The notes under the pieces are model-generated. The model was not told where the DNA came from and did not search any database. It saw only the letters and a list, made by a program, of their open reading frames with translations. Positions 16,891 to 27,347 of a DNA stretch of 64,000 bases are shown here, piece after piece. Origin of the DNA: G963666705 sp963666705 (GTDB lineage Bacteria > Pseudomonadota > Alphaproteobacteria > CADEGL01). Both the position numbers and the translations under genes were made by a program. Position 1 is the stretch's first letter; every line of letters starts with the position of its first letter. Location: positions 62,001 to 126,000 of the forward strand of contig CAXXKO010000022.1 of NCBI GenBank assembly GCA_963666705.2, given 5' to 3'.

Positions 16891-18117
16891 ATGCGCTCGA
16901 TCGCCAGATGGCCGGCATTGACGGCCGCGACCCTCGCCGCCGGCCTGATCGCCGGCGCGGCCCTCGCCGACGAGCATTACGACCCCGGCGTCACCGACAC
17001 CGAGATCAAGATCGGCAACACCAATCCCTATAGCGGCCCCGCTTCCGCCTACGGGACCATCGGCAAGGCCATCGGCGCCTATTTCGACAAGGTCAACGCC
17101 GAGGGCGGCATCAACGGCCGCCGAATCGACTTCATCTCGCTGGACGACAGCTACAGCCCGCCCAAGACGGTCGAGCAGGTGCGCCGGCTGGTCGAGCAGG
17201 AAGGTGTTTTCCTCTTGTTTCAGCCGCTCGGCACGCCGCCCAATTCGGCGATCCAGAAATACATGAACATGAAGGAGGTGCCCCAGCTCTTCGTCGCCAC
17301 CGGCGCCACCAAATGGGGCGACCCGGAGAATTTCCCCTGGACCATGGGCTGGCAGCCCAACTACCAGACCGAGGGGCGCATCTATGCCCGCTACATCCTG
17401 GAGAACGTGGCGGACCCCAAGATCGGCGTCCTCTACCAGAACGACGACTACGGCAAGGACTACGTGAAGGGCCTGCGCGACGGGCTCGGTGAGGGCGCCG
17501 ACGCCCTGATCGTCGCCGCCGTCTCCTACGAGACTTCGGACCCCACGGTCGATTCGCAAGTCGTCGCGCTGAAGAACAGCGGCGCCAACGTCTTCGTGAA
17601 CATCACCACGCCCAAGTTCGCGGCCCAGGCCATCCGCAAAGCCTACGACATCGGCTGGCGGCCCCTCCAGCTCCTCAACAACGTCTCGACCTCGGTCTCG
17701 CGGGTGATGCAGCCGGCCGGCCTCGAGAAGTCGGAGGGCATCATCTCCTCCGCCTACATCAAGGAGCCGACCGACCCGCAATGGGCCGACGACGCCGGTA
17801 TCGCCGAATGGCGTGCCTGGATGGCGCAGTACTATCCCGAGGGCGACCTCGGCAACTCCTTCAACGTCTACGGCTACAGCGTGGCGAAGACCATGGAGCA
17901 CGTGCTGCGCGCCGCCGGCGACGACCTGACCCGCGCCAACATCATGAAGCTGGCGGCGAGCATCGACGGCCTGGAGATCCCGACCCTGCTGCCGGGCATC
18001 ACCGTCAGCACCAGCCCGACCGACTTCCGGCCCATCGAGGAAATGCAGCTCCAGCGCTTCAACGGCACCACGTGGGAGCTGTTCGGGCCCATCATCTCGG
18101 GCGAGGTCATGGGCTGA
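16891..18117 (+). CDS. ABC transporter substrate-binding protein (LivJ/LivK family)
   Basis: A 408-residue periplasmic binding protein (type I fold). The signal peptide is residues 1-26, with a probable cut after ALA before DEHY. The mature protein begins with the typical GVTDTEIKIGNTNPYSGPAS and contains YFDKVNAEGGINGR and the hinge-region VLYQNDDYGKDYVKGL. A strong GGGAGG lies before ATG 16891. The ligand is unknown. Flanking acyl-CoA ligase and beta-oxidation genes suggest an organic acid rather than leucine. This is the only Liv binding protein in the window and could in principle also serve the livHMGF cassette at 6.1-9.8 kb. Confidence 0.9.
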   Translation: MRSIARWPALTAATLAAGLIAGAALADEHYDPGVTDTEIKIGNTNPYSGPASAYGTIGKAIGAYFDKVNAEGGINGRRIDFISLDDSYSPPKTVEQVRRLVEQEGVFLLFQPLGTPPNSAIQKYMNMKEVPQLFVATGATKWGDPENFPWTMGWQPNYQTEGRIYARYILENVADPKIGVLYQNDDYGKDYVKGLRDGLGEGADALIVAAVSYETSDPTVDSQVVALKNSGANVFVNITTPKFAAQAIRKAYDIGWRPLQLLNNVSTSVSRVMQPAGLEKSEGIISSAYIKEPTDPQWADDAGIAEWRAWMAQYYPEGDLGNSFNVYGYSVAKTMEHVLRAAGDDLTRANIMKLAASIDGLEIPTLLPGITVSTSPTDFRPIEEMQLQRFNGTTWELFGPIISGEVMG

Positions 18118-18178
18118 TCCCACGGCGATCGGCGCTTGCGCGCATGGGCCGTGCGAAACACGAAGGAAGAGGCACGAC

Positions 18179-20278
<2,100 letters not shown>

Positions 20279-20299
20279 CGCACAAGCCCTCGCCAAGCC

Positions 20300-20415
20300 G
20301 TGCCACCCTCACCCTTCGACAGGCTCAGGGTGAGGTGATACAGATGTTGGGGTGGGGCCCTCATGCCGAGCCTCCTCATCCTGAGCCTGTCGAAGGACGA
20401 AGTGTGAGGGCCGGG
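20300..20415. repeat. REP-like family B repeat after the fadB-like gene
   Basis: CCCTTCGACAGGCTCAGGGTGAGG, then CATGCCGAGCCTCCTCATCC and TGAGCCTGTCGAAGGACGAA. This is the palindromic family B unit also found at 11340-11658, 26340-26480 and 30300-30475. It follows the stop codon by about 20 bases and could act as a terminator or mRNA stabiliser. Confidence 0.75.
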
Positions 20416-20576
20416 TGGGTGGGTGCATCGAGAACATTTTACGATCCGCCACAACGGCCACACCCGTCGATAGAGCCAGATGCATCCAACCTATCGCAGG
20501 TCCATCAGTTGCTGGATCTTTCCGGGAGGCATCGCATCATATGCGCGAATAGCCAGATTATACCAACGAGCATTAA

Positions 20577-21146
20577 TCAGAACCTATGCGCCCATTTCCT
20601 CAGACCGATGGACACGATCTTCCACGGCTGGTCGATGAGCTTGTTCCAGGCTTGGCAACAGATGGCGACGATATCGTCGTATGACTTGAAGATCCGGTTG
20701 GACAGCCAGTTGTCGCGCATGAACTGCCAAATGTTCTCCACGGGGTTCAGCTCGGGCGCCCTCGGCGGCAAGGGCAGCAGCGTGATGTTGGCCGGGACTT
20801 CGAGCTTGCCGGTGGTGTGCCATCCGGCCCGATCGAGGATGAGCACGGCGTGGGCGCCCGACGCCACCTGGGACGAGATTTCATCGAGGTGCCATTGCAT
20901 GGCCTTGGTGTTGCAGCGGGGCAGGACGAGGCCCGCGCCGACGCCGCGTTGGGGACAGATGGCGCCAAAGATATAGGCCGACTTCGTACGTTGGTCCTTG
21001 GCCGCCGTGGGCCGGCTGCCGCGTCTCGCCCAGCGCCGCGTGAGCTTGGTTTTCTGGCCGACCCGGGCCTCGTCCTGCCACCAGATCTCTATGGCGGTGT
21101 CGGCTGGAAGGCCGGTGCGGATCTCTTCCAGCTCGGCCGCGAAGTT
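20577..21146 (-). CDS. IS630-family transposase, catalytic part (orfB)
   Basis: Reading from the AAC codon at 21146-21144 gives about 189 residues carrying the DDE triad of IS630: D in IEIWWQDEARVGQ, D in AVLILDRAGWHT and E in ELNPVENIWQFMR. No start codon is needed if ribosomes shift -1 on the A7 tract at 21145-21151. The fused product with orfA would be about 353 residues, the normal family length. Fully intact after the shift. Confidence 0.85.
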   Translation of the reverse strand, partial: NFAAELEEIRTGLPADTAIEIWWQDEARVGQKTKLTRRWARRGSRPTAAKDQRTKSAYIFGAICPQRGVGAGLVLPRCNTKAMQWHLDEISSQVASGAHAVLILDRAGWHTTGKLEVPANITLLPLPPRAPELNPVENIWQFMRDNWLSNRIFKSYDDIVAICCQAWNKLIDQPWKIVSIGLRKWAHRF

Positions 21147-21637
21147 TTTTTAAAATCCTCGACCGCGAACTCGTTCTGCCCCTTGTGCCGCGGCCGCGCC
21201 GATATCTTGCTGAACCCCAGCGCCCGCAGCTCGCGGCCTACGCTCGACTCCTCAAGCGAGATGCCAAACTCCTCGAATATCCAAAGCGCCAAGTCCTTCC
21301 GGCGCCAGCGCACAACGCCGTGGATCGCCGGGATCGGCCCGTCCTCGACGAGCCGGGCAAGAGCCTGGCGTTGCGCATCGTCGAGCTTGCGCGGCTTGCC
21401 CGTCGCCTTGCCGTCAATCAGACCATCCGGCCCTTTGGCGTTGAACCGAAGAACCCAGTCGCGGATGACTTGAAGCCCGACATCGCCGAGCCGAGCCGCG
21501 TCCGTACGCCGGCCCCCATCGTAGATCACCGCCAGCGCAAGAAGACGCCGGCTCTGGCCCGCATCCTTCGATGCCTTGGCCAATCGACGCAAACGCGGAC
21601 CATCAAAATCCGCGCGTAACGAAACCGCTCTGCTCAT
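21089..21637 (-). CDS. IS630-family transposase, DNA-binding part (orfA)
   Basis: A 182-residue frame beginning at ATG 21637. It carries the tandem helix-turn-helix of IS630 proteins (SRRLLALAVIYDGGRRTDAA, then IRDWVLRFNAKGPDGL) and the linker DAQRQALARLVEDGP. After residue 164 the zero frame enters an unrelated tail, while the -1 frame continues the transposase. The change point is seven As on the coding strand (frame AAA AAA ACT), a classical slippery sequence. A programmed -1 frameshift or transcript slippage is inferred rather than a mutation. Confidence 0.85.
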   Translation of the reverse strand: MSRAVSLRADFDGPRLRRLAKASKDAGQSRRLLALAVIYDGGRRTDAARLGDVGLQVIRDWVLRFNAKGPDGLIDGKATGKPRKLDDAQRQALARLVEDGPIPAIHGVVRWRRKDLALWIFEEFGISLEESSVGRELRALGFSKISARPRHKGQNEFAVEDFKKTSRPSWKRSAPAFQPTPP

Positions 21638-23067
21638 GGCGAACCTCCAAAGCCGTTCGCCTCATTGATTCAGACTTTTGACCGATTGGGAATCCCCTAA
21701 ACGAGTCTCATTCAATGCCCGATGGTATTAGCCTTTCGCAGTAATTGGCGGCGGCCAGCAGTCGGATCCGCTCGGCGACATCGAGCCCGCTCTCCTCGGC
21801 AAGATAGGCCGAACGGACATCCTTCATGCCGTTGCCGTCCTCCGAGGTTATGGCGGCCAGCAGCAGGGCATCTTCCTCCGAGCGCTCCCTGGCAAAATCC
21901 AGGAGGCTCAGCACGATCGCGTCCAGGCCCTCGACCGCCGATTCGACGAACCGAGCGCCGGAGTGGGACTGCCGCAACGCCTGGAACTCTTTACTCAGGC
22001 CGCCGATAGCCTCGCTGGCCGCCTCCAGGCAATGCTGGAGGTTGAGGAGATGGTTCAGTCGATCGTAGGATTCAGGTGTCAGCTTTCGACGAATCGATAG
22101 ATCGGAGATCGTCTCCCTGACTATACCTCCCAGCGCCTTGAACGATTCCTGGTAATCCGGCAGCTTCGTTCGGGATTCTTCCTTGCGTTGGGTGTCGAAG
22201 GCGACGGAAAGGAACTCGATCAGCCGAATCTGCTCCAACTCGATGAGATCGAGAGCGCTGTCGGGGTCTTCCATCGCCCGGTCGTAAATGTACTTGGGCT
22301 TGGAGGCCTGCTCGATCGCTGTCTCGGGCCAGAACCGCTCGAGAAGCTTGGCGCATGGCCCCAGGACGACGAACAAGGCGACGCCGGGGAGGGCATTGAA
22401 AAGAAGATTCACTGTCGCGATCTGGCCGCCGTCGTCCGTCGTGATCCATTCCGTGAGTGCCTTGATCAGCGGTACGCCTCCAAGGATCTCCAGATAGAAA
22501 GCTGGAATCAGAATGATCGCGCCCACGAAATTGTACGCCGTCTGGTACATGGCGATCTGCTTCGACTGACCCGTCAGGCTCCACGACAACGCAAGCGAAA
22601 GGAACGAGGAGCCTATGTTGGCGCCATACACAACCATGATGGACTCGGCCAACGAGAATAGTCCCGCCTTTTGAAAGGCGATCGTCAGCACGACGATCGC
22701 GAGCGAGGACTGAACGAAGAAGCTCAACGCCGCGCCAATGGCGATCCCAAGCAAGTACGAGCCACTGCCCCACTCCAACAGTTCCTCGAACCACTCCGTT
22801 CGAGCGAGCGGGGCAACAGCTTCCTGCATGGTCTCCAGGCCTAGAAACAGCATCGAGATGCCGAGCAATGCTCCGGTGTCAATGGCGGAGCAAAAAGGGA
22901 CCACCTCGGCGGTGTAAGAAGGGACCGCTTGGCGGCTGCGGGCTTGTCCCCGTAGTCCACGGGAGGGCCCCGCGCGCGACGCGGTGTGCCCTCAACAGGC
23001 TGACGCGGCGGCGCGCGCGGGAGGGACCTGTGGGCCCACGGGGTCAAGCGTGGGCTGGGTGGTCGGT

Positions 23068-23832
23068 TCAGTTAGCAGTCGGGGTTTGACGCCTGCGGCT
23101 CTGGTTGAGCCTGTAGCTGTCACCGTTCATCTCGAGGATGTTGACGTGGTGGGTGAGGCGATCGAGGAGCGCGCCGGTGAGGCGCTCGGAGCCGAACACC
23201 TCGGTCCATTCGTCGAAGGGCAGATTGGTGGTGACCAGGGTCGAGCCCCGCTCGTAGCGTTGGCTGAACACCTCGAACAACAGCTCGGCGCCGGTCTTCG
23301 ACAGCGGCACGAAGCCGAGTTCGTCGACGATCAGAAGCTTGTAGGTGGCGAGCTTCTTCTGGAACCTCAGCAGCTGCTTGTCATCGCGGGCCTCGATGAG
23401 TTCGTGGACCAGCGCGGCGGCGGTGATGAAGCCGACCGAGAGGCCCTTCTGGCAGGCCGCCAGGCCGAGACCGAGGGCGATGTGGGTCTTGCCGGTCCCA
23501 CTGTTGCCGAGCGCGATGAGGTTCTCGCGGCGCTCGATGTACTCGCAGCGGGCCAGCTCCAGGACCAGCGCCTTGTTGAGCGAGGGGATGACCTTGAAGT
23601 CGAAGCTGTCGAGGCTCTTGACCACGGGGAAGCGCGCCGCCTTGATGCGCCGCTCGACCATGCGGCGCTCGCGGTCGATCAGCTCGAGCTCGGCGAGTCT
23701 CAACAGGTAGCGGACGTGATCGACGCCTTCCGAGGCGCACTGCCGGGCGATCTTGTCGTACTCGCGCAGGAAGGTCGGCAGCTTCAGCGTCTCGAGGTGG
23801 TGGGCGAGCAGCACTTGCGGTGTGTCGGTCAT
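23068..23832 (-). CDS. istB: IS21 helper ATPase IstB
   Basis: A 254-residue AAA+ ATPase related to DnaC. The Walker A is ALGNSGTGKTHIALGLG, Walker B LLIVDELGFVPL and sensor STLVTTNLPF. IstB assembles on target DNA and stimulates the IstA transposase. ATG 23832 overlaps the istA stop (ATGA), the standard IS21 coupling, so the longer upstream frame is not used. Confidence 0.93.
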   Translation of the reverse strand: MTDTPQVLLAHHLETLKLPTFLREYDKIARQCASEGVDHVRYLLRLAELELIDRERRMVERRIKAARFPVVKSLDSFDFKVIPSLNKALVLELARCEYIERRENLIALGNSGTGKTHIALGLGLAACQKGLSVGFITAAALVHELIEARDDKQLLRFQKKLATYKLLIVDELGFVPLSKTGAELLFEVFSQRYERGSTLVTTNLPFDEWTEVFGSERLTGALLDRLTHHVNILEMNGDSYRLNQSRRRQTPTAN

Positions 23833-25328
23833 GCGCCGAGCCCCGACAGCAGGCTCATGTACGACTTGGCGGACGTCATCGCGACCCGGGCGCGCGGCAG
23901 ATACGGATAGACGTCGAGGTTGAGCCTGGGCGGCCGCCGCTCGATGCGGCACAGTACCAGGTGCTTCACCGCATCAAAGCCGATTGCGCCGAGCCGCAGG
24001 GCGTCGCCGACCGCACCCTCGACCTCCTCGAGCCGGAAGGTCTCCAGTAGACGGAGCACCTGGACGTACTCGCGCTTGCCTGCCTTGCCCATACGAGCTT
24101 CGAGGAGCCGCCGCAGAGTGATGAAGGCCTCGGGCAGGTCCCAGCCCGCCAATGGCGCGGCCTGGTCGAGGGCGCCGATCTTCTGCTCGATCAAGGGCAG
24201 GTAATGCAGCGGGTCGAAGATCAGGTCCTCGCTGTCGTAGGACCGGCGGTGCCGGGCGATCACCTCGGCCCCGCAGCTGATCACCACCTCATCGACGTAG
24301 CCCCGGATGAGCACCTCACGGTGGCCGTAGGCCACGGGCACGGAATAGTCGTTGCTGCGGTAACGCACCAGCGACAGCGAACTCGCCCGTCCAGGGCGCT
24401 TATCGCAGGCATCATAGGGAGCAGGCGGCAATGGCAAGAGAACTTGACGATCCCGCTCGAGACGCTCGCCGATGGTCTCCTTGTGGCCCCGCAGCCGCGC
24501 CGCCTGGCGCCGGCGGCACTGTTCGGCGAGAGCATCGTTGAGGGCCGCGAAGCTCTCGGCACGCGGGACGGGGACCAGGAAGTTCCGCCGGATGAAGCCG
24601 ACCAGTCCCTCGACCTTGCCCTTGTCGTTGCCCTTGCCCGGCCGGCCGAACCTGTCCTCGAACAGATAGTGGGACTGAAGCTCCGTGAAGACGCGCGTTC
24701 GCTGCCGCTTCCCATCGCCCAGGATCCGGGCAACCGCCAGCTTGGTGTTGTCGTACAGGATGGATCGGGGGACGCCGCCGAAGAAGGCAAACGCCGCGTT
24801 GTGGCCATCGCAGAATGCTTCGGTCGTCTCCGCCGGATAGGCCGCAACAAAGCAACCATCACTGTGGGGAAGGTCGAAGGCAAGGAAGTGGATCTTCCGT
24901 AACGCGCCGCCGATCACCGCCATCGCTTCGCCGAAGTCCGCCTGGGCGTGACCGGGGGAATGGGAGAGTGGCACGAACACCTCACGCGACCGAAGCCCCT
25001 GCTCACGAACGTAGTCCTTCACGATGGTGTAGCCGCCCGTGAAACCGTACTCGTCCCGGAGGCGGTCGAAGATGCGCTTCGCAGTGTGCCGTTGCTTGCG
25101 GTGGCTGGTCCGATCGTCTTCCAAGATCCGATCGATGATTCCCGTGAACGGACCCAGCTTTGGCCGCCTCGGCGGCGCGCTTCGGCGATACCCTGGCGGC
25201 ACCGAGAACGACAGCATCTTACGGACCGTCTTGCGGTCTACACCAAACACCCGCGAGGCCTCGCGGGTGCTCATCCCCTCGACATGACACGCCCGCCGAA
25301 CCCGTGCGTACAACTCCACCCGATACAT
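23829..25328 (-). CDS. istA: IS21 transposase IstA
   Basis: A 499-residue transposase. The N-terminal helix-turn-helix (HVEGMSTREASRVFGVDRKTV) is followed by the integrase core: D in HAQADFGEAM, D in SILYDNTKLAV and E in KGKVEGLVGFI. A C-terminal Mu-transposase-like domain contains RYRSNDYSVP. The frame opens at 25382, but ATG 25328 gives the usual MYRVELYARV start. Uninterrupted. Confidence 0.93.
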   Translation of the reverse strand: MYRVELYARVRRACHVEGMSTREASRVFGVDRKTVRKMLSFSVPPGYRRSAPPRRPKLGPFTGIIDRILEDDRTSHRKQRHTAKRIFDRLRDEYGFTGGYTIVKDYVREQGLRSREVFVPLSHSPGHAQADFGEAMAVIGGALRKIHFLAFDLPHSDGCFVAAYPAETTEAFCDGHNAAFAFFGGVPRSILYDNTKLAVARILGDGKRQRTRVFTELQSHYLFEDRFGRPGKGNDKGKVEGLVGFIRRNFLVPVPRAESFAALNDALAEQCRRRQAARLRGHKETIGERLERDRQVLLPLPPAPYDACDKRPGRASSLSLVRYRSNDYSVPVAYGHREVLIRGYVDEVVISCGAEVIARHRRSYDSEDLIFDPLHYLPLIEQKIGALDQAAPLAGWDLPEAFITLRRLLEARMGKAGKREYVQVLRLLETFRLEEVEGAVGDALRLGAIGFDAVKHLVLCRIERRPPRLNLDVYPYLPRARVAMTSAKSYMSLLSGLGA

Positions 25329-25983
25329 CCCCCCCGCCTTCCAGTCAGAGCAACCCTGACAGAAGGCTATACGCGGTCCCATTTTGGTCCGCCGCAGCCG
25401 GATCGACCGGCCGCTTCAGTGGGGGATTATTGCTCTGCCGTTCTCACTCCGGCGACGGTGCGGAACGCGCGGGCCCTGTCGTTGGTGTATACGATGCCGG
25501 CGATCCCCAAAAGGAAAAGGACGGCAACCTTGAGGTCGATCACCAGGATCAGCACGACGATCCCGGTGCCCACGTTGAGCCCGATGATGATGGGCAGGGA
25601 TTGCCGCACGGTCATCATGCCCGAGCGCATCATGCCGATCAGGATGAACATCGTCGCGGCCGTACTCTGAGTGATGGCGATAAACACACACCCCCACAGG
25701 ACCCCCATGAACGGGCTCCTGGTCCAGGCGGAGATGCGGTTCCTGAGCCGCCGCCCGCTCAACATCTTCAGGTGTTCGGTTAGAAAATACAGGCCCACGA
25801 AGAACAGGCCCAAACCCGCCAAAAGCGATGCGATCGCAAACGCCATCTGGAGTCCTCTCCCATTGGCTGCCGTTCTAAAGATTCCTCGAAAGCTTCTACA
25901 TCACGCCCTCCTTCGCGCGCGAGCTAGCCAAGAACGCCAATCTCTCGCGCTTCATCCCGCGGCCGGAGGCCGACGCCCAGGGA

Positions 25984-26160
25984 TCACTCGACCGAACCAT
26001 GATGGACGGCCGGAACGATCCAGCCCCGCACCAGCGCCAAAGTCGCCAGTCCAATCGAGAACGACGTCGCCGCTGAGATCGCCGCGGCAGTCGCATCCTC
26101 GCCGACAAGGTACCCATCGGCCAGGGATATCGCATTCTTGGCGGTCGGCAACGCGACACG
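25984..26160 (-). pseudogene. 3' fragment of an AEC-family (auxin efflux carrier) transporter
   Basis: The minus strand reads LPTAKNAISLADGYLVGED and then a hydrophobic helix ending at WIVPAVHHGSVE and a stop. The P-x-A-x-N-A motif followed by an alternating Ala/Ser membrane helix is typical of the last part of AEC permeases. Only about 55 codons remain. Upstream it abuts, head to head, a copy of the fadB-like 3' end, so a rearrangement removed the rest. The plus strand of 25880-25980 also holds an open stretch (SFARELAKNANLSRF) that I do not recognise. Confidence 0.5.
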
Positions 26161-26162
26161 CG

Positions 26163-26319
26163 TGACCGCGGCGGACCGATCTTCTGGGCCGATGCGGTGG
26201 GCCTGGGCACGATCCACGAGGCCATGCAGCGCTTCCACGCCGAGCACGGCGAGGTCATGACCCGGGCACCCCTGCTCGCGCACCTCGCGGGCGGGGGCAA
26301 GGGCTTCGCGGATTTGTAG
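26163..26319 (+). pseudogene. duplicated 3' end of the fadB-like gene
   Basis: It reads GGPIFWADAVGLGTIHEAMQ, RFHAEHGEVMT and FADL with a TAG stop, matching the last 50 codons of the 18179-20278 gene with scattered changes. The similarity continues past the stop (CCCTCGCCAAGCCGTGCCACC) into a family B repeat, exactly as downstream of the parent. No start or upstream domain exists here. It is a direct repeat about 6 kb from the parent. Confidence 0.85.
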
Positions 26320-26339
26320 CGCCAGCCCTCGCCAAGCCG

Positions 26340-26480
26340 TGCCACCGCCTCATCCTGAGCCTGTCGAAGGACGAAGCATGACGGCAGGGCGGGTGGAATT
26401 ACGCTCGGGGCGAGCCTCCCCACCCTGAGCCTCCTCATCCTGAGCGTTTGTCGAAGGACGAAGTATGAGGGCCGGCGCGC
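26340..26480. repeat. REP-like family B repeat
   Basis: Units CATCCTGAGCCTGTCGAAGG and CTCATCCTGAGCGTTTGTCG with ACGAAGCATGA/ACGAAGTATGAGGG tails. It lies between the fadB fragment and the convergent SDR pseudogene. Confidence 0.7.
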
Positions 26481-26492
26481 CGCGACCCCGCC

Positions 26493-27270
26493 TCAGCCGC
26501 TGCCGGCGATGGTGCAGCCGCCGTCGACGTTGATGACCTGGCCCGTCACCCACTGGCCGGCGCGCGCGGCGAGGAACACGGCGGCGCCGGCCACGTCCTC
26601 CGATTCGCCGAGCCGGCCGATGGGGTAGCGCGCCACCGCGCGGGCGTGGGTCTCGGGGTCATCCCACAGCACCCGGGCGAACTCGGTCTTGACCGTGCCG
26701 GGGGCGATGCAGTTGACGCGGATATTGTCCGGCCCCCATTCGACGGCGAGGTTGCGGGCGAGCTGGAAATCGGCGGCCTTGGAGGCAATAGATGCCGAGC
26801 ATGCCGTGGCCCATATGGCCGCCGATGCTGGAGACGATGATGACCGAGCCGTCGCGCCGCTCGGCCATCTGGGGCAGCACCATGTTGCAGAGCCACAGGT
26901 TGTTCTTCACGTTCGTGTCCATGATCTTGTCGTAGGCGCGCTCCTCGATGTCGCGCATGGGGCCGTAATGGGGATTGACGGCGGCGTTGCACACCAGGCT
27001 GTCGATGCGGCCCCAGGCATCGAGCGCCCCATCCACGAGCGCGCGGAGCTGGTCGAGGTGCGAGACGTTGCAGGGGATGGCAAGCGCCTCGCCGCCATCG
27101 GCCCGGATGGCCGCCGCGACCGCCTCGCAGGCGTCCGCCTTGCGGCTCGAGATCACGACCCTGGCCCCCGCCGCAGCCATGGCCTCGGCGATGGCCCGGC
27201 CGATACCCTTGGTCGCGCCCGTGACCACGGCCACCTTGCCCGAGAGGTCGAAAAGGTCGTCGTATTTCAT
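26493..27270 (-). pseudogene. SDR-family oxidoreductase with one frameshift
   Basis: Frame 1 (27270 to about 26790) carries the NAD(P) motif VVTGATKGIGRA, the CNAAVN motif and the catalytic serine in IIVSSIGGHMGHGMLGIY. The sequence then continues in another frame with ASKAADFQLARNLAVEWGP, INPG-like IRVNCIAPGTVKTEF and the C-terminus GQVINVDGGCTIAGSG. The break falls between the catalytic Tyr and the A-S-K, at about 26786-26792, and needs one inserted or two missing bases. Otherwise the full length of about 258 residues is kept. It is a classical SDR of unknown substrate, and probably inactive. Confidence 0.8.
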
Positions 27271-27347
27271 GCCCGTGGCTCCGCCTATCGGCGATGCGCC
27301 GGCGCGGCGCGGGGGTATAATACATCGCCATCAGAGGGAGACGACGC

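Larger units (their letters stand above)
20553..21700 (-). mobile_element. IS630-family insertion sequence, ends approximate
   Basis: The two overlapping transposase frames define the element. Imperfect ends are proposed at GATTATACCAACGAG (20556-20570) and, inverted, GGATTCCCAATCGG (21684-21697). The match is weak, so the boundaries may be off by tens of bases. A TA target duplication is expected for the family but could not be fixed with confidence. It lies between the fadB-like gene and the split Na/Pi transporter. Confidence 0.75.
22877..25446 (-). mobile_element. IS21-family insertion sequence, complete
   Basis: An element of 2570 bp with ends TGTCAATGGCGGAGCAA on the left and, inverted, TGAGAACGGCAGAGCAA on the right. 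The 6-bp target duplication is CTCCGG (22871-22876 and 25447-25452). Inside the ends are further GGGACC-containing subrepeats, a known IS21 feature. It carries istA and istB overlapping by four bases. Both look functional. Confidence 0.92.
21708..25846 (-). pseudogene. Na+/phosphate cotransporter, split by an IS21 element
   Basis: Two pieces of one gene flank the IS. The N-terminal part (25447-25846) has hydrophobic segments and the QSTAATMFILIGMM signature of the Na/Pi cotransporter family. The C-terminal part (21708-22876) has the second signature VQSSLAIVVLTIAFQ, further membrane segments and a PhoU-like helical tail from about DSALDLIELEQ. Removing 22877-25446 and one CTCCGG copy joins ...FRTVAG to ALLGISMLF in frame and gives a 522-residue protein of normal length. 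The family imports phosphate with sodium. The break is recent-looking because no other lesion is visible. Confidence 0.88.

Noticed and set aside
15079..18117. A 1012-codon plus-strand frame covering two permeases and the binding protein
   Set aside because: The first 600 codons are an Arg/His/Pro-rich shadow of livH and livM. The real product starts at 16891 with a signal peptide.
20553..21700. IS630 as the source transposase of the family A MITE
   Set aside because: Both fit TA-target transposition, but the readable ends of the IS630 do not resemble GTACCCACTTTCATAATTCC.
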